A stretch of 64,000 bases of DNA from Jacaranda mimosifolia. Its lineage: Eukaryota > Streptophyta > Magnoliopsida > Lamiales > Bignoniaceae. Of this stretch, positions 11,376-23,173 are shown piece after piece. The notes below the pieces were generated by a model, which saw only the letters and a program-made list of their open reading frames with translations, made no database searches and was not told the DNA's origin. The stretch's first letter is position 1, and each line of letters begins with the position of its first letter. Location of the stretch: positions 17,126,501 through 17,190,500 of the forward strand of contig CM032133.1 of NCBI GenBank assembly GCA_018894105.1, given 5' to 3'. A program made the position numbers and the translations under genes.

Positions 11376-12768
11376 CCTTGGAGGGATAGCAAAGGTTATC
11401 AGAACGGGATACTTTTGGCCAACTATTCGGGCTAATGTTAGAACACTAGCTCAAAAATATGAAAAATATCATAAAAATACCCAAGTAGTCACATCCTTGC
11501 TGAGCCCTTGCATACCATGAGCTCTCTCTGCCCCTTCGCAAAATGGGGTATTGGTATTGTTGGGCCACTCGCAATACCAACCGGGTAGAAAAAGTTAGTA
11601 TTGGTAGCAACAGACTATTTAAGCAAGTAGGTAGAAGTGGAAGCTCTTGCCAAGATTAGTAAGGGGAAGGTCTTAAAATTCCTATGGAAAAATATAGTAT
11701 GTCGATATAGAATACACAACGAGTTAGTTTTGGACAATAGAAGGCAATTTCAGGAAGCCAAGGTACAAGCTTAGTGTGAAAGAAATGAAGATAACCCAAC
11801 GTTTCAACTCAGTAGCTCACTCTAAGACCAATAGGCATGCCAAAATCACAAATCATACATTAGTTAAGAGCTTAAAAGCCAGATTGGACTAAGTTAGTGA
11901 TAACTGGGTGGAAGAGCTACCTACTATGTTGTGGGCTTACCGAACTACTCCTTAGAAGGGAAACACCTTTTTACATGGTTTATGGTAGAGATGGGTATTC
12001 GGGTTCGAGATTCGAATACCCGACCCAATTTTGAGCCTCCAAAACCCAATCAATCATGTTTTGACGGGTACTCGATACTCTTTTACCTCTGTTCTAACTT
12101 AAGTTAGCTTAGCACAACCCCCCAGGCCTTTCCCCCATCCAAGCCCTTACCCCTAAAACTAAAATAAAAGTTGGCTAGATTTTGAGGTTCAAAATCTGGC
12201 CACAACTTAGCCCAAATTTAGGCCAAAAAGTCCCTATATCCAATCTCAAAACTCAATTTCAAGACCGAGTACCCAATTATTGGGTACCCAGTCCTCATTC
12301 GGGCCGGGATCAGGTATCAAAAATTTGATCTTGGATAATAGGGTACCTGACCCAGTTGTCCTGAACCCAGTGATGCCAACCCAATGCCACCCCCTAATTT
12401 ATAGGATGGATTCCTTGATTCCAGCAGAAATTGGTATCGAGTCTAATAGAGTATTATATTTTAATGAAGAGGGTAATGAAGAGCTGATCAAAAACCACCA
12501 GGACTTGATTGAAGAGAAAAGGGAGAATTCTTATCTTAGAATGGCTAAGAACAAGCAGAGGATACAAATGGAGTTCAACAGACGAGTTAAGCGTAGAATG
12601 TTCCAAGTAGGAGACTTAGTGCTACAAAAAGCTAATGCTTGTGGAAATATAGGGAAACTTGACCCCAACAGGGAAGGTCCTTGCAGAGTCATCAAAGTAA
12701 TACCTGGAAGGGCTTTCGAGCTAAAGACACTCGAAGGCAAGAAGTTAGCTCAGCCATTGAACATCTAG
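11376..12768 (+). pseudogene. Retrotransposon integrase, broken and interrupted by a MITE
   Basis: The region resumes with YLGGIAKVIRTGYFWPTIR and continues through a frameshifted catalytic core (LWAYRTTP near 11930). A 411-bp MITE interrupts it, and the C-terminal part follows at 12410-12768: PAEIGIESNRV, then RRVKRRMFQVGDLVLQKA, then KLDPNREGPCRVIKVIPGRA. The two sides join at the family's usual MVYG / SLIPAEIG position. Other stops and frameshifts are present besides the MITE. Confidence 0.82.
11986..12396. mobile_element. hAT-like MITE inserted in the integrase
   Basis: This ~411-bp element begins TAGAGATGGGTATTCGGG and ends CCAATGCCACCCCCTAA, imperfect reverse complements. It is rich in reiterated GGGTA / TACCC words. 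The flanks look like a degraded 8-bp target duplication (GTTTATGG on the left, ATTTATAG or TTTATAGG on the right). It interrupts the integrase frame, so its limits are supported independently by where the protein similarity stops and restarts. Confidence 0.7.
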
Positions 12769-12937
12769 AACATGCAACGTTTCTACACATAAATGATGCC
12801 CTTTTAGTTTATTTCATTTTTATTATCATTGTTAGTTCCTATTCCTTGTCCTTGCTCTTTATAGATATGTTACAAGTTTACCTTTGTTAGTGGAAGCTTT
12901 TTGTTTTTCATTTTTTTAAGCTCTATCATTATAAAGG

Positions 12938-13284
12938 AAGAGCTCTAATGAGCTCGACAAAACTAAAACAAGGATAAAAGTTCTAATAAGTTTGGCGGAA
13001 AACAAACTTCAATGAGTTCCAAGCGAAGAGCTCCAATGAGCTTGGCAAAACTCAAATAAGGATAAAAGCTCATATGAGCTTGGCGGAAAACAAATCCGAT
13101 AAGTTCCAAGCTAAGAGCTCCAATTAGCCCAGCAAAACTCAAAAAGGAATAAAAGTTCCAATAAGCTTGGCAAAAAACAAACTCCAACGAGTTTCAAGTG
13201 AAGAGCTCCAATGAGCTTAGTAGAACACAAATAAGAATAAAAGCTCCAATGAGCTTGGCAAAAAACAAACTCTAATGAAGAGCT
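12938..13284. repeat. Tandem repeat, ~87-bp unit, four copies
   Basis: The word AAGAGCTC recurs at 12938, 13026, 13113, 13201 and 13278, giving spacings of 88, 87, 88 and 77. Each unit contains two related half-units (AATGAGCTTGGC...AAAACTCAAATAAGGATAAAA and AATGAGCTTGGCGGAAAAC), so an older ~45-bp period underlies it. It lies just 3' of integrase inside the retrotransposon, in the variable region before the antisense ORF. Confidence 0.88.
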
Positions 13285-13629
13285 CAAGCAAGTTCAATGT
13301 AAATGAAACCCAACACATCTTAAGACCAAAGTTGAGCTCGAAGAAAAGTTCATTGCATAACCAACACAAGCCCAGTAGCTCAGATACATTGGTTCAAAAG
13401 TTCATTCTAATAATGAAAAAAAAGGGGTTCAACTAGATCGTGCCCACAGCTCGGGCCAAGCCTACCACCAAATAAACATACTAAGGTTTGTACAGACGGA
13501 TCATAAGCTCGGTCAGAAGGCTCTACAACCTCAACATGTGAATGCTCGAGTTGCTTCCCCTTAGCTCCATCAGCAAAAGTCGATGGCTTAGCTTGATCTT
13601 GCTCGGCCCCATTCTCCTCATCTAAATCA

Positions 13630-15890
13630 GGAAGGCTTTAGAGGATATACATCGTGTCCACAACTGCATAAGTAGTACCTTTCTCTATAATATCCTTCAC
13701 TTTCTAACTAATCAGTAGATGTATCTCTACCATAGTTGTAATACTTCAAGGCCTTCATAGCTAAAATCCTTCTTATATTTCGAGCTCTTTCCGTATTCAA
13801 GTAAGCACAATTGCCAACATGCCTCTAAATATTGTCCTCCATTCTCCATAGCATGGGATACTTCAAGGAAGGCATCTTGGTCCTCCCTGCGATCCCCCTC
13901 CCGAGCTCTCTCCAGGTCTTCCTTATGAGACTTGAACAACTCAGCCGCTTTCACTTCTGCCTTAGACAGAGTTGCTGCTATCTCGTCATACTTTCCCTAC
14001 AGAATAGATAGTTTCCCCTTCAACTCTTGAAACTTTCCCACCTCTACCCTCAACTGAGTAAGCTTGGCCATGAGTTTATTTTGCTTACCCTCCCAACAAG
14101 CTAAGATCCCTCCAGCCATTATACTAGCCTACAAAAAGAAGAATAATTGCAAAGGAGAAAAGTGAATAAGGTGGAGAACAATTGACAAGAAATTCTCGAT
14201 ACCTTAGACAAAGGAGTGGCAAATTGCGTTTTGAGATCATCGAAGGGCATTTCGTCCACTCTTTGGCGATTTGAGCTGCTAGCTAGACCCCGCAAGAAAT
14301 CTTAGCCTAAGGAGGCATCAGTAAAGAAAGAGTTATTGTCCATAAAGTAAGTATTAGGCTGACCTCTCTAAAGCTGCAGGGAGGTCGCTCCTCTTGAATT
14401 TTTTCTAATTCAACCGGTACCAGTAAAGGTAGCTCATTTAAGAAGGGGAGCATCAAATGCAGAATGAGATAGACATTTGGAAGAAGAGCTGGCTCTGCTA
14501 CTGCACTTGACTGCTACGGTCAAAAGAATAGCTTTTGTTAATATTTGCTCTACAAGAAGGAAAGTCAGTGCACAATTTAGTACCTCAAATATAGAAAAAG
14601 ATAATCAATAGAAAACACCAAATAGCTCTAAGAGTTCTTCAACTTTAAGACTCACTGCAAAGTGATATAGGACCTTTCTTTTCCAAGTAAGACAATTGCA
14701 GTTGCACACTATTCAGTTTATTTAGGAGTTGTTGTTGACCTACAGGTAGATAGCAATGAATGGATGAGCTAGGTTTAGATGATTTATCTATCCAAAGTGG
14801 TAGCGAAACCCCAGGGTTCGGGGGAAGATATAAATAAATACTTCTCTTTCCAATGTTTGACTGAGGTATGATATCTAGATAAAAACTTCACATCTTCTCG
14901 AGAGGTCATGTAAAAAAAACCTCTCCCTTAGGGGTGCAAACGAGTCGAATCGGCTCACGAGCCTCATGAGTTGAGCTTGAGCTAAATCAAAATAGTTTGA
15001 GCTCGAGTTGAGCTGAATCAAGTTCGAGCTCTAATTCAAGCCGATCGCAAGTTGTTTGTATCTAAGCTCGAAGCACGTGAGCTAGTATATCATTAAATAT
15101 TATTTTTTATTTTATTAATAAATATATATTATATTACTATTTTTTTTATTTCGAGTCCGAGCTCGAACCTATAATTTTTTACAATTCATTTGTCAATTCA
15201 AGCCTTCTCAGGCCGAACTTGAATTTTTATTGAGTCAAGCACGAGCGTAAAATTTTAGACTCATCAAGCTCAAGCCTAAAATATATATTTCGAGCTCGAA
15301 CTCGAGCTCAAGTTCAGAAATTTTGCCCAAACTTAGCTTGGCTCGGTTCGGTTGCACCCCTACTTTCCCTTGTGATTTAGGAGAGAATAATGAATGAAAT
15401 AATGAAGTAATAGGTTCAATTTGAAGATGCCTACACCAGATAAGGAAACATATCATCAATCTAAAGAAATTTAGAGGGAAATGGTTGAGGGGGATGCTTA
15501 GACCTCGGGAAATTAATGTGAGCAATTTAGGAATAGGAAAGCGCAGACCTCCACATATCTACTCAAGATAAAAACACAAAAACCCAGTAGGAGGAAGATG
15601 GGGGTAGTTTAAGGAATGAGGCATCACTATTTGATACTCTAGGGAAATACCCATCTTTTCTCGAAGCCTAAAACCCTCACTACAAGTTAGTCTTGAGTGA
15701 TAAATCTCATAAAAAGCTAGATCTGCACTAGATTCAACCATCCTTTTCTCAACCACACTCATTATTTTTAGGGGTAAACTCAATACCAAATCAAAGTTTT
15801 CTTGAGGTTCGGGGTAATGATGTATTTCTAGAAAATGGACCAAGAAAATAATTTTTATGACAAAACGGATGCACGATTCTAGTCCCATGA
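13630..15890 (-). pseudogene. Antisense ORF of the gypsy element (Transposase_28-like), broken
   Basis: The minus strand between integrase and the 3' LTR encodes a decayed protein. The N-terminal part (15888 to about 15420) reads SCIRFVIKIIFLVHF, LPPTGFLCFYLE, a stop, then GLSIPLNHFPLNFFRLMICF. After a 434-bp MITE comes SVKHWKEKYLFISSPEPWGF (about 14890-14790). The C-terminal part (about 14130-13727) is a charged, probably coiled-coil segment (ACWEGKQNKLMAKLTQLR, then AELFKSHKEDLERAREGDRR). The arrangement resembles the 'putative gypsy type transposon' family (Pfam PF04195), found as an extra ORF in plant Tat-type elements. I name the family from memory of its pattern, without a search. Its function is unknown. 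Stops, frameshifts and the MITE break it. Confidence 0.65.
14929..15362. mobile_element. hAT-like MITE inserted in the antisense ORF
   Basis: This 434-bp element begins TAGGGGTGCAAACGAG and ends GGTTGCACCCCTA. Its 8-bp target duplication has one mismatch: CTCTCCCT (14921-14928) and CTTTCCCT (15363-15370). The inside is made largely of GAGCTCGAGCT, GAGTTGAGCT and CAAGCTC words. It splits the antisense ORF, whose similarity resumes on the other side. Confidence 0.85.
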
Positions 15891-16517
15891 AGAATTATGC
15901 ATATGTAGGAAGAGAAGAAAAGTAAAATAGCATAAGTATGCAAATAAAGAGAAATAATAAAACCTGAGTTCTTGGGCGAACTTGAAGTAACTCTTCACAA
16001 ATGAGGAAAAAGTGTGTTGTAGTGAGAAAAGGAGAAGGAAATGAAAGAAATTTGGAAGAAGATGAGGTTTATATAGGAAAAAGGAGAAAGACTAGGATTC
16101 TATCGTGACCGTACAAATGGCATAAGGATAAGCAAAGGCATTAGTAGGAATTGAAATTCAACAGGACCATTATTAACTAGGGAATGGTAGAAATCGCCAT
16201 AATTATTGCAGGTACAAGCAAGTCTTTTCAATTGCAGATTTAAAGGATTAAAGGGCTCACAACAGGCACTAAACAACTCGACAATTCGCCTAAGCGTTAC
16301 TTGGTTCAAGATAGCTCAGCTATTCATCCAAGCACTTGGTTTGAGTCAAACAACAGCTTGGCTCTGTATCCAAGCCTTAGTTCAATGTAGTAAACAGCTC
16401 AACCCATTATCCAAACATTACTGGGCTCGGGGTGCACCAAACAGCTTGGCCTAAGCAGTACTGAGTTTGAATACATGCCACCTCATCCCAAGTCAAATCT
16501 AAAATACTTTTTAAACT

Positions 16518-16533
16518 AAAGAGAGGAGAAAAG
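16518..16533 (+). other. Polypurine tract
   Basis: AAAGAGAGGAGAAAAG lies immediately before the 3' LTR, where plus-strand DNA synthesis starts in LTR retrotransposons. It is all purine. Confidence 0.75.
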
Positions 16534-17031
16534 TGATGATGTCCTCTCAATCGTCCTGTTTGGGTTGGCCTGTATCCGAGATGAACCTTTGCTATTCTAC
16601 TCTGTAGATGAGATCAATACTGAGCTAGCATAGTAGAGGCTAAGCTAGAATAGCGCCTTGTTAAGCCTCATCAATTAATGCCAAGCCAACACTCTGCAAG
16701 GCCCTTGGGAGGTAGCCTAAGCTGCAACAGTCTATTAGAGCAAAAGACCAAGCTAAGAGTGCATGAAGGAAGGTGTCCAGATTTGTCAAACCTAAAGTTG
16801 TGAGAGGTTAATCTAAACGTGGCAATAAGATATGTATTTGTTGAGATAATGGTATGTAGTGGATTACATAACAGCAATAGTAGGTAGTTAAGCCATGGAA
16901 GCAGATTCTTTCGCATATTTAAGCCACAATGTAATACAGAATATAGGAGATTGAACAATTTTCAGAAAAGATTAAAGTGATTTTCTCTTGTTTTGTGTTT
17001 CTCATTGGTGCGTAAATTTTATTTTGCATCA
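16534..17031 (+). repeat. 3' LTR of the gypsy element
   Basis: It begins TGATGATGTCCTCTCAATC and ends TTTTGCATCA, pairing with 6289-6785 along its full length. It is followed at once by the ATACT duplication. Confidence 0.92.
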
Positions 17032-17036
17032 ATACT

Positions 17037-20000
17037 TATTTGGGCCTCATGAGCGCTAATAATTATTAAATATTTGGGCCTCATGTAATACCAAAGAAAG
17101 TGTTTGTCCTTAAAAAGAAAAAAGAAAAAAAAAAGGTGTTTGTCCTTTCTTTTTTTTTTTTTTTTTGCTTTTTGCCATTCTAATTTTATTTTTTTTATCT
17201 TTCCTATTTTTACTTTTTTATTTTCTTTTTTTCCATTTTTTTTCTCCTCTTTCTAAATCCCAGGCTAAAGCCTCAATTTGCTGGCTAGTGGGCCACATAC
17301 ATGACTATTTCTATGAACAAAATTTTTTGATTTAAAAGGTAAATTATTTAGAAAAAAAGGTAGTCCATATTTAATATTTCTAATACCCTCCTCGCGTCTT
17401 ATTCATTTTTCTAAAATCTAGTGCGTGATTTCTTTATTGATAAATGAGTGGTATGAGCGAGATTTTATTGATCATGACCTTCTATTTAATTTAATTGTGA
17501 TACTACACATTGAATAACTTTGAGATGATCACAATCTTACTTTTTAATATTTTCACTAATCAAATCCTTTATCTCAGATGTTTTGGGTCAAAACATATCT
17601 TTGGGATTTCATTCCAATAATTTCATATTACGGAGTAGATAGTCTTCTCATAATCTCTTAAAATTTACGTGCAAAAATATGTACACCTCAACCAGTTATA
17701 TGTCCCTTACAAGGGAGGAAAAAAGAAATGTACTAATTAGAAAAAAATACTAATACCTACTTTTACTTTTTTGTTCAGTCCTCAGTTGAATATAGTTGAT
17801 CTGCACTCCTCAAATGAAAATAAAACTTTCGATTCACTCCCAAATTGAGCAAAAAATACGAAGTACTTCTAACTTATATTTGGAACCACAAGAAACCCTC
17901 TATTCAACTTCTTCCAAACATATGTTCTCTTCGTCTCACCCTCTCTTTTGCGTTCTTTTTTTTTTTTTTTTTCTCTTCATTTCCCTAAAATTTCGGAAAA
18001 TGGCTTCTCTCTTTCCTAAATTATCATTTCTTTTTTCCATTCATGTTGCTTCGGTCTCTCCTGCAAGCCTCTAAATCTTCTCTCTTGCCCAATCTACTGT
18101 GTGTTGCTCTCTTTTCTAACTCACCATCCATCGTTGTTGTATTGCCCAAGCAAGGAGGGTTCATTTTCTTCTCCATATAAAGAGACTAAAAGGTCATTTT
18201 TATAATCTACACCTCTTTTATTTTTCTATTGAAATGATGAAATAATTTTTCTTTTATTTTATTCTTGTTTTACTTCTATATATACTTGTTCTATTTATTT
18301 TGGACCTAATTTTGCTATATTTGATTCATTCATATTTAGTTTTTTATTTAATTGTAATTATTTCATCCTTGAATGCAATTGCAATTTATCCTTCATTTAT
18401 TGTTTTAATTGCATGTTTCAATTATCTAATGTCAGACTTTAGTAATTATATATTTCATTTTAGGTATAATCTACAATAGCTGTTTGTTAACTAAATTTTG
18501 GGGATGCTATCCAAATTATGGTGTCTATGAAAGGGATAAATCATTTTCAAGCATTTTTTGGTGTTCATTCAAACAAACTCATCATTAACTTAACTAGTAT
18601 TGTCTATAGATAAATTTGATACTAAAATTCAAACTTTTAGTGTTTTAAATTGTAGGATGTAGTACTAAAACCTCTAGTTTAGTATTGTGTAGAAGTGTTC
18701 TAGTACGAAAAGTCAAATTTATGTAGTTATGTATGTTGCTCTTATTCTACAGAAATAACGTCCAGAACTTGCAGACATACACATCAACCCATTGATGGTA
18801 ATAGAGACTTTGAACTATATTTTCGATGTTCTCTATTGTACTTTAACAATGTTACTGAGGTATTGGAGATAAGATGAATTTTAGACATATTGAAACAATA
18901 ATGACAATTCCATTTTTGGCGAACATTAAAATTCCTAAACTGAGTAATAATTTTATTAGAGCTGAAGCTCTCTTGAGGAAGTTTTAGGTTAGGTCTTATT
19001 CATCTATCTTCGGTAATGGTATATACTTCTTTTCACTGTGAGGGGGAGTTTTCTATCATTTTAGGGTTGCAAGCCGTGAGGCAACTTGTGGATTTGGATT
19101 TAAAAATGGAGTTTGAAATTGTGACACGGTTATTTGAAGGGAAAACTAACAATGCCAATTGAGTAGAAATTTCTAAAAAGTTGAGAGCATTGGTGGAAAG
19201 ACATGGTGAGCAAGAGGTAGATGATTTTTGTCAGGATGTATCTATATATTGTTTTCAATTATGTTTTGTTTCCAACAAGTAACTATACAAAACCTCAATT
19301 TCTTCTTCTTTACATGGACGATTTGTCTTTCATTGGCCTTTATGCATGGGGAGATATTGCCTTTATTTTATTTTTTTATTTTTATTTTTTATTTTTCTAT
19401 TTTTTTTGCATCACGAGTGATATTGCATCTAGGAGATAAAACATGCAAGTCTTAGAAAAAGTACTTCGGTTGATGTACTATTCACATGATGGTAAGTAAA
19501 TTTCATTGTTAATTTTAATATTGCTGACATTTATTATTGAATAACTATAACATTACATAATTCTTTTTTGAATGGAAAAGGTTGATTTATCAGCATATAG
19601 CTTGTTTAGGATCTGCACATTCATTGCCTTCATTTCCACAATTCTTCTGGTGAAAGCAAGATTTGCATAAAATCTACTAATATAGAAGAAAAATTCAAAA
19701 TGGTTGCTAGAAATAAGGCAATAAATTTTATTTTTTATCTTAGTTGTTGGTAATAGTTTGGTGTATATATGAAATAACAAATTAAGTTGTAGAGAGGTTT
19801 TGCATAATAACAAATTATTGTTGCCAATATAGGTAAAAATTCCTACAGTAGTTTCCCCAGAAACCACAAATAGCAAATGGGATAAGAATTGTTATTATGG
19901 TCAATTCCCACTACAATTAATAATATTCCACCATGTGGCCCCTTCAAATGACAATCACCACCCCTGTGATTAGTCTACATCAAGAAAGAAAGCCATCTTT

Positions 20001-20468
20001 CATCCCTTTGAAACAAATATAAAATATTCCGAATTTAGATTTCCGACTCTCATCATCTAGTGATATCGACAGAATTAAGTAGAATCATGTCTAAAATTTT
20101 AAAGTTTCTCTACATAATCCTATAGCTTCACATGCTAATTATCAAAGTTGTCCTTAATTTTGGTCAACGCTTGCTTTCCGCTTAGCTCTATATGCTTGAT
20201 TCCTAGAAATATTGACCCTAATATCTGCAATTACATCTTCCTTGAACCCCCTTCATATTTCTTTTAGAACCTATTTGGATTGCATCCTCATATCTATCCT
20301 AGCCAAGCAAAATTTCAGTTCCTCACATGATAAGACCTAGCACAACATTGGTATTCCTGAATGTGAAAACCTGATTGATTACACCAAGCTAAGGTATGGA
20401 CCCTCCTTTCACACCCCCTGCTCTTCGCAAAATGGAATATATCCTTCTCTTGTCACTATTTGTTATTT
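17037..20468. other. AT-rich intergenic region, no confident gene
   Basis: Long A and T runs (for example 17110-17240 and 17958-17975), a CT-rich stretch near 17880-18110, and ordinary AT-rich DNA. At 18915-19215 on + there are exon-like pieces with conserved-looking peptides (IPKLSNNFIRAEALLRKF; later LQAVRQLVDLDLKMEFEIV and ALVERHGEQEVDDFCQDV) separated by stops. I do not recognise them; they may be relics of a gene or element. Other open frames here are short and low-complexity. Confidence 0.5.
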
Positions 20469-20711
20469 TCAAACTCCTCCTTTTAACTGCAAGTGAGTAG
20501 ACATCAATCTTAATATATCCTCATTTAACTTACTATCTATATTATACTCAATATCTGAAAATTGTTCATCCTCCTCAGATTCATCTTCATCCTCATTATG
20601 ATGCTCTTCCTCATTCTCAGCATCTAATGTTCCTAATTGACAACTTAAAACATCTACATTTGCATCTAAATAAATATCAACCTCCCTCACATTCTCATAT
20701 AAAATGCACAA
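20469..20711 (-). pseudogene. Acidic ORF, possibly a MULE transposase N-terminal relic
   Basis: An 80-residue minus-strand frame reads MCILYENVREVDIYLDANVD and then a run rich in E and D (EEEHHNEDEDESEEDEQFSD). The order VREVDIYL followed by an acidic linker resembles the segment before the MuDR domain in plant MULE proteins. No MuDR, catalytic or SWIM domain follows nearby, and no TIRs were found. It could equally be a chance acidic frame. Confidence 0.3.
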
Positions 20712-21958
20712 CTCAAGTATATAACGTCCTTCTATAATTAAGACAAAGCTATGCTATTCGAGCCTATAATATCTTTTCATACCCATGTAACCTAATTTCT
20801 CACATTATTATTCGACGTAGTAATACCTAATTGATACAAGACTACATGGCGAAATTTAACATATCTCCCCTAATATGCTTTGGTTGCATATTAGGATTAA
20901 TTGAATTACTAAACTATCCTTCGTGGTGGATTTTCAGTCTTGTTTCTGCTTATATGGATTTGCAATTTTAAAAAACGTAAAGTGACTGGAAAAACATAAA
21001 TCAACCCTATTAAAATACCAAGCTTTGCAAATAATTACCAAAGAAAATATTATCATAAATGAAAACAGACATCAAATCCAAGCGCAAGCCCCACAAAGGA
21101 AAACAAACACATCAACAAACCAAATTATTAGCCAGACAAATATATAAAAAGCCCCACATGATAATGTTTTCTCTAGCGTGGGATTCATCGAATCAAATAA
21201 AGAAATTATTGGACCACAACAACTACGTTACTAAAAAGAATAAACAGAATATGTTTAAATCCCATCACGAAATGTCTTAGAGCAACAGTTTTCCCAAGGT
21301 ATTTAAGGTAAATTAAAGGGGGCAAATGATTTAAAGATAGACTACACTGATATTTTTTTTCTTCCAAAAGTTTTCCACTTTCCACTTGATTTTCTATTGC
21401 AGAATTTTGGATTTGGGGAAGAAATGGGAAGGAGTTAGAACGCATATATACATGGGAAGCCATAATCTATCTATAGGATTGTCTATTCATAGTAACACTT
21501 TAATCCCCTATGAGAAAGACTTAATAATGACTAAACTTAACATGCAATGGCTAGCTAGTTTCAAGGTGAACAAAGGTCGATTAGCCTTAACTATCCTATC
21601 ATGTAGTATCCTTTTATTAGCCACGCTGCAGATGCGCTTCACACCATCCATCCATCGTATTTGTATATATGTGGTTTACTTCAAATGTAAGGAAAATTCT
21701 AAATAAACTCGATCTCTTCTTTGATTTTTTCATGTATTATTTTATACAATCAGTTGATTTGTTTTCTCATAATTCTTAATTACATTTGCAATAATTATTT
21801 CAAATTGAATACTTATTTTGTCCAAGGGTCAAAATAAGTATTCAACCACGTATTCCATGCTCATTACATTTTACACTCTTGTGCTACATTGCACATTAAA
21901 TATAATGAGACTACTTGGAAAACACAAGTATAATTTGCAAACTAATATCTTCTCTAAA
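20712..21958. other. Intergenic, nothing recognised
   Basis: AT-rich DNA. The short open frames on both strands have no recognisable motif and no plausible splice structure. A GCCCCAC-containing stretch near 21085-21160 has no identifiable function. Confidence 0.45.
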
Positions 21959-22367
21959 TAAGAGGGCGTTTGGCTAAATTTATTTAAAAGACCTTATAAA
22001 CCCCTACACCTTATAAGATATTTTTAAAACTTATAAAATGCTAGATCTTTTTCTAAAAATAAGTTCCTAAAGTGTTTGGTTAAAACAAAATTTTAAAGTT
22101 TATAAGATGTTAATAATGATAATTTTATAATTAATATCATCAAAATTAAGAGACATTATTAATATTTTAAAAATAAATTAGAAACTTCTTACTTAATAAT
22201 TAAAAAAAAAAAAAACTTATAAGCTCCTAACGTCTTATTTTAAAAACTTATATACCTTTCTTTAAAAAAAATTATCAAATACTTTTTAGCATCTTATAAG
22301 ATGTTCATGTTTGAACATCTTATAAGATATTTTAAAGAGTTTATAAGCTCATCCAAACATCCTCTTA
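21959..22367. mobile_element. MITE with TAAGAGG ends
   Basis: This ~409-bp element starts TAAGAGGGCGTTTGG and ends CCAAACATCCTCTTA, a good inverted match. The inside is AT-rich and repeatedly uses CTTATAA, TTATAAG and TATAAGATG, with further inverted symmetry. The TAA/TTA at the outer edges may belong to the TIR or be part of a 3-bp target site; the two are not the same word, so I do not claim a duplication. Confidence 0.65.
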
Positions 22368-23173
22368 GTATTAGAGTTTGTGAACTTCCCATCACTTAGG
22401 AGCCATTTAGTGCTTCCTCCGTCCAGCTTAATGAAAGCCCACAACAAATTTATTGTGAAACATCCACACCTTCTTCTCCACACACCCCCAAACCCAACAC
22501 AAACAACAACAACAATAACAACAAAATCATCCACCAACCTAAAAAAAATACTACAATTCCTGAATTCCACACCAAAGTTTGAGTCACCAAAATTCTGAAA
22601 TCCAGACCTGAGTTTTCAGTCTTGTAAAATTTAAATGCAAGCATGTGTCTTTGCTAGTTTCCACGATGCACGGAAACAAACACAAACTGCACGTACTTTA
22701 TTAGAAATAATGATGCACAGAAATAAATACGAATGCTAAGGCACAATCTGATAAATAAAAATACAACAATTCCCAAAAAATTAGTAAAGATATAGGTGAG
22801 AAATTGATGTAAACTAATATAATGTTTCTTTTCAAATAAATAAATCAACAGAACCCCTTCATGCCATCGTCATAATATCCCTTCATGTTGTTCACTGGCT
22901 TCCAACGGTCAAGGTTATAACTATATTCTAGGGACTTGCACATCCAACCATCAACAATATTATGCTAATGGGACTAGCAAATACAATCAATCGATGCCAA
23001 AATAACCAACAAATAATTACAACAGGTAAATTACTTAAATTATCTCCCAGAAGACAGGGAAAGAAAAATTGGCATAGCATCCATCTACCTTCTCCCATCG
23101 AAGAACATCTTTTCTTAAAAAGAGAAAAAAATTGGATTCATGTAACTTGTAGATTTCTATATACAGAAGCAAA
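22368..23173. other. Downstream flank of LepA, including its probable 3' UTR
   Basis: It contains an AACAACAAC-type microsatellite at about 22497-22524 and ordinary AT-rich DNA. The part next to 23174 should hold the LepA 3' UTR on the minus strand. I cannot fix the polyadenylation site by eye. Confidence 0.5.

Larger units (their letters stand above)
6289..17031 (+). mobile_element. Ty3/gypsy LTR retrotransposon, Tat-like lineage, complete but decayed
   Basis: The element is full length at 10.7 kb and flanked by the 5-bp duplication ATACT (6284-6288 and 17032-17036). The LTRs are 6289-6785 and 16534-17031, both TGATGATG...CATCA. A degenerate primer-binding region follows the 5' LTR. A purine tract (about 16518-16533) precedes the 3' LTR. 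Domain order on + is gag, protease, reverse transcriptase, RNase H, a second RNase H of the archaeal type, then integrase. The two RNases H in that order are characteristic of the Tat lineage (Ogre, Retand, Grande). An extra antisense ORF lies between integrase and the 3' LTR, as in several Tat elements. Stops and frameshifts in every domain, and LTRs differing by roughly 12-15% by eye, mean it is old and inactive. Two hAT-like MITEs are nested in it. Confidence 0.92.

Noticed and set aside
6289..17031. Two overlapping retrotransposons in place of one
   Set aside because: One pair of LTRs, one 5-bp duplication and one collinear gag-pol order explain the whole region; the breaks are accounted for by two MITEs and point decay.
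17796..18074. A 92-codon plus-strand frame
   Set aside because: It runs through a T-rich tract encoding poly-phenylalanine and has no recognisable domain. It looks like chance in low-complexity DNA.
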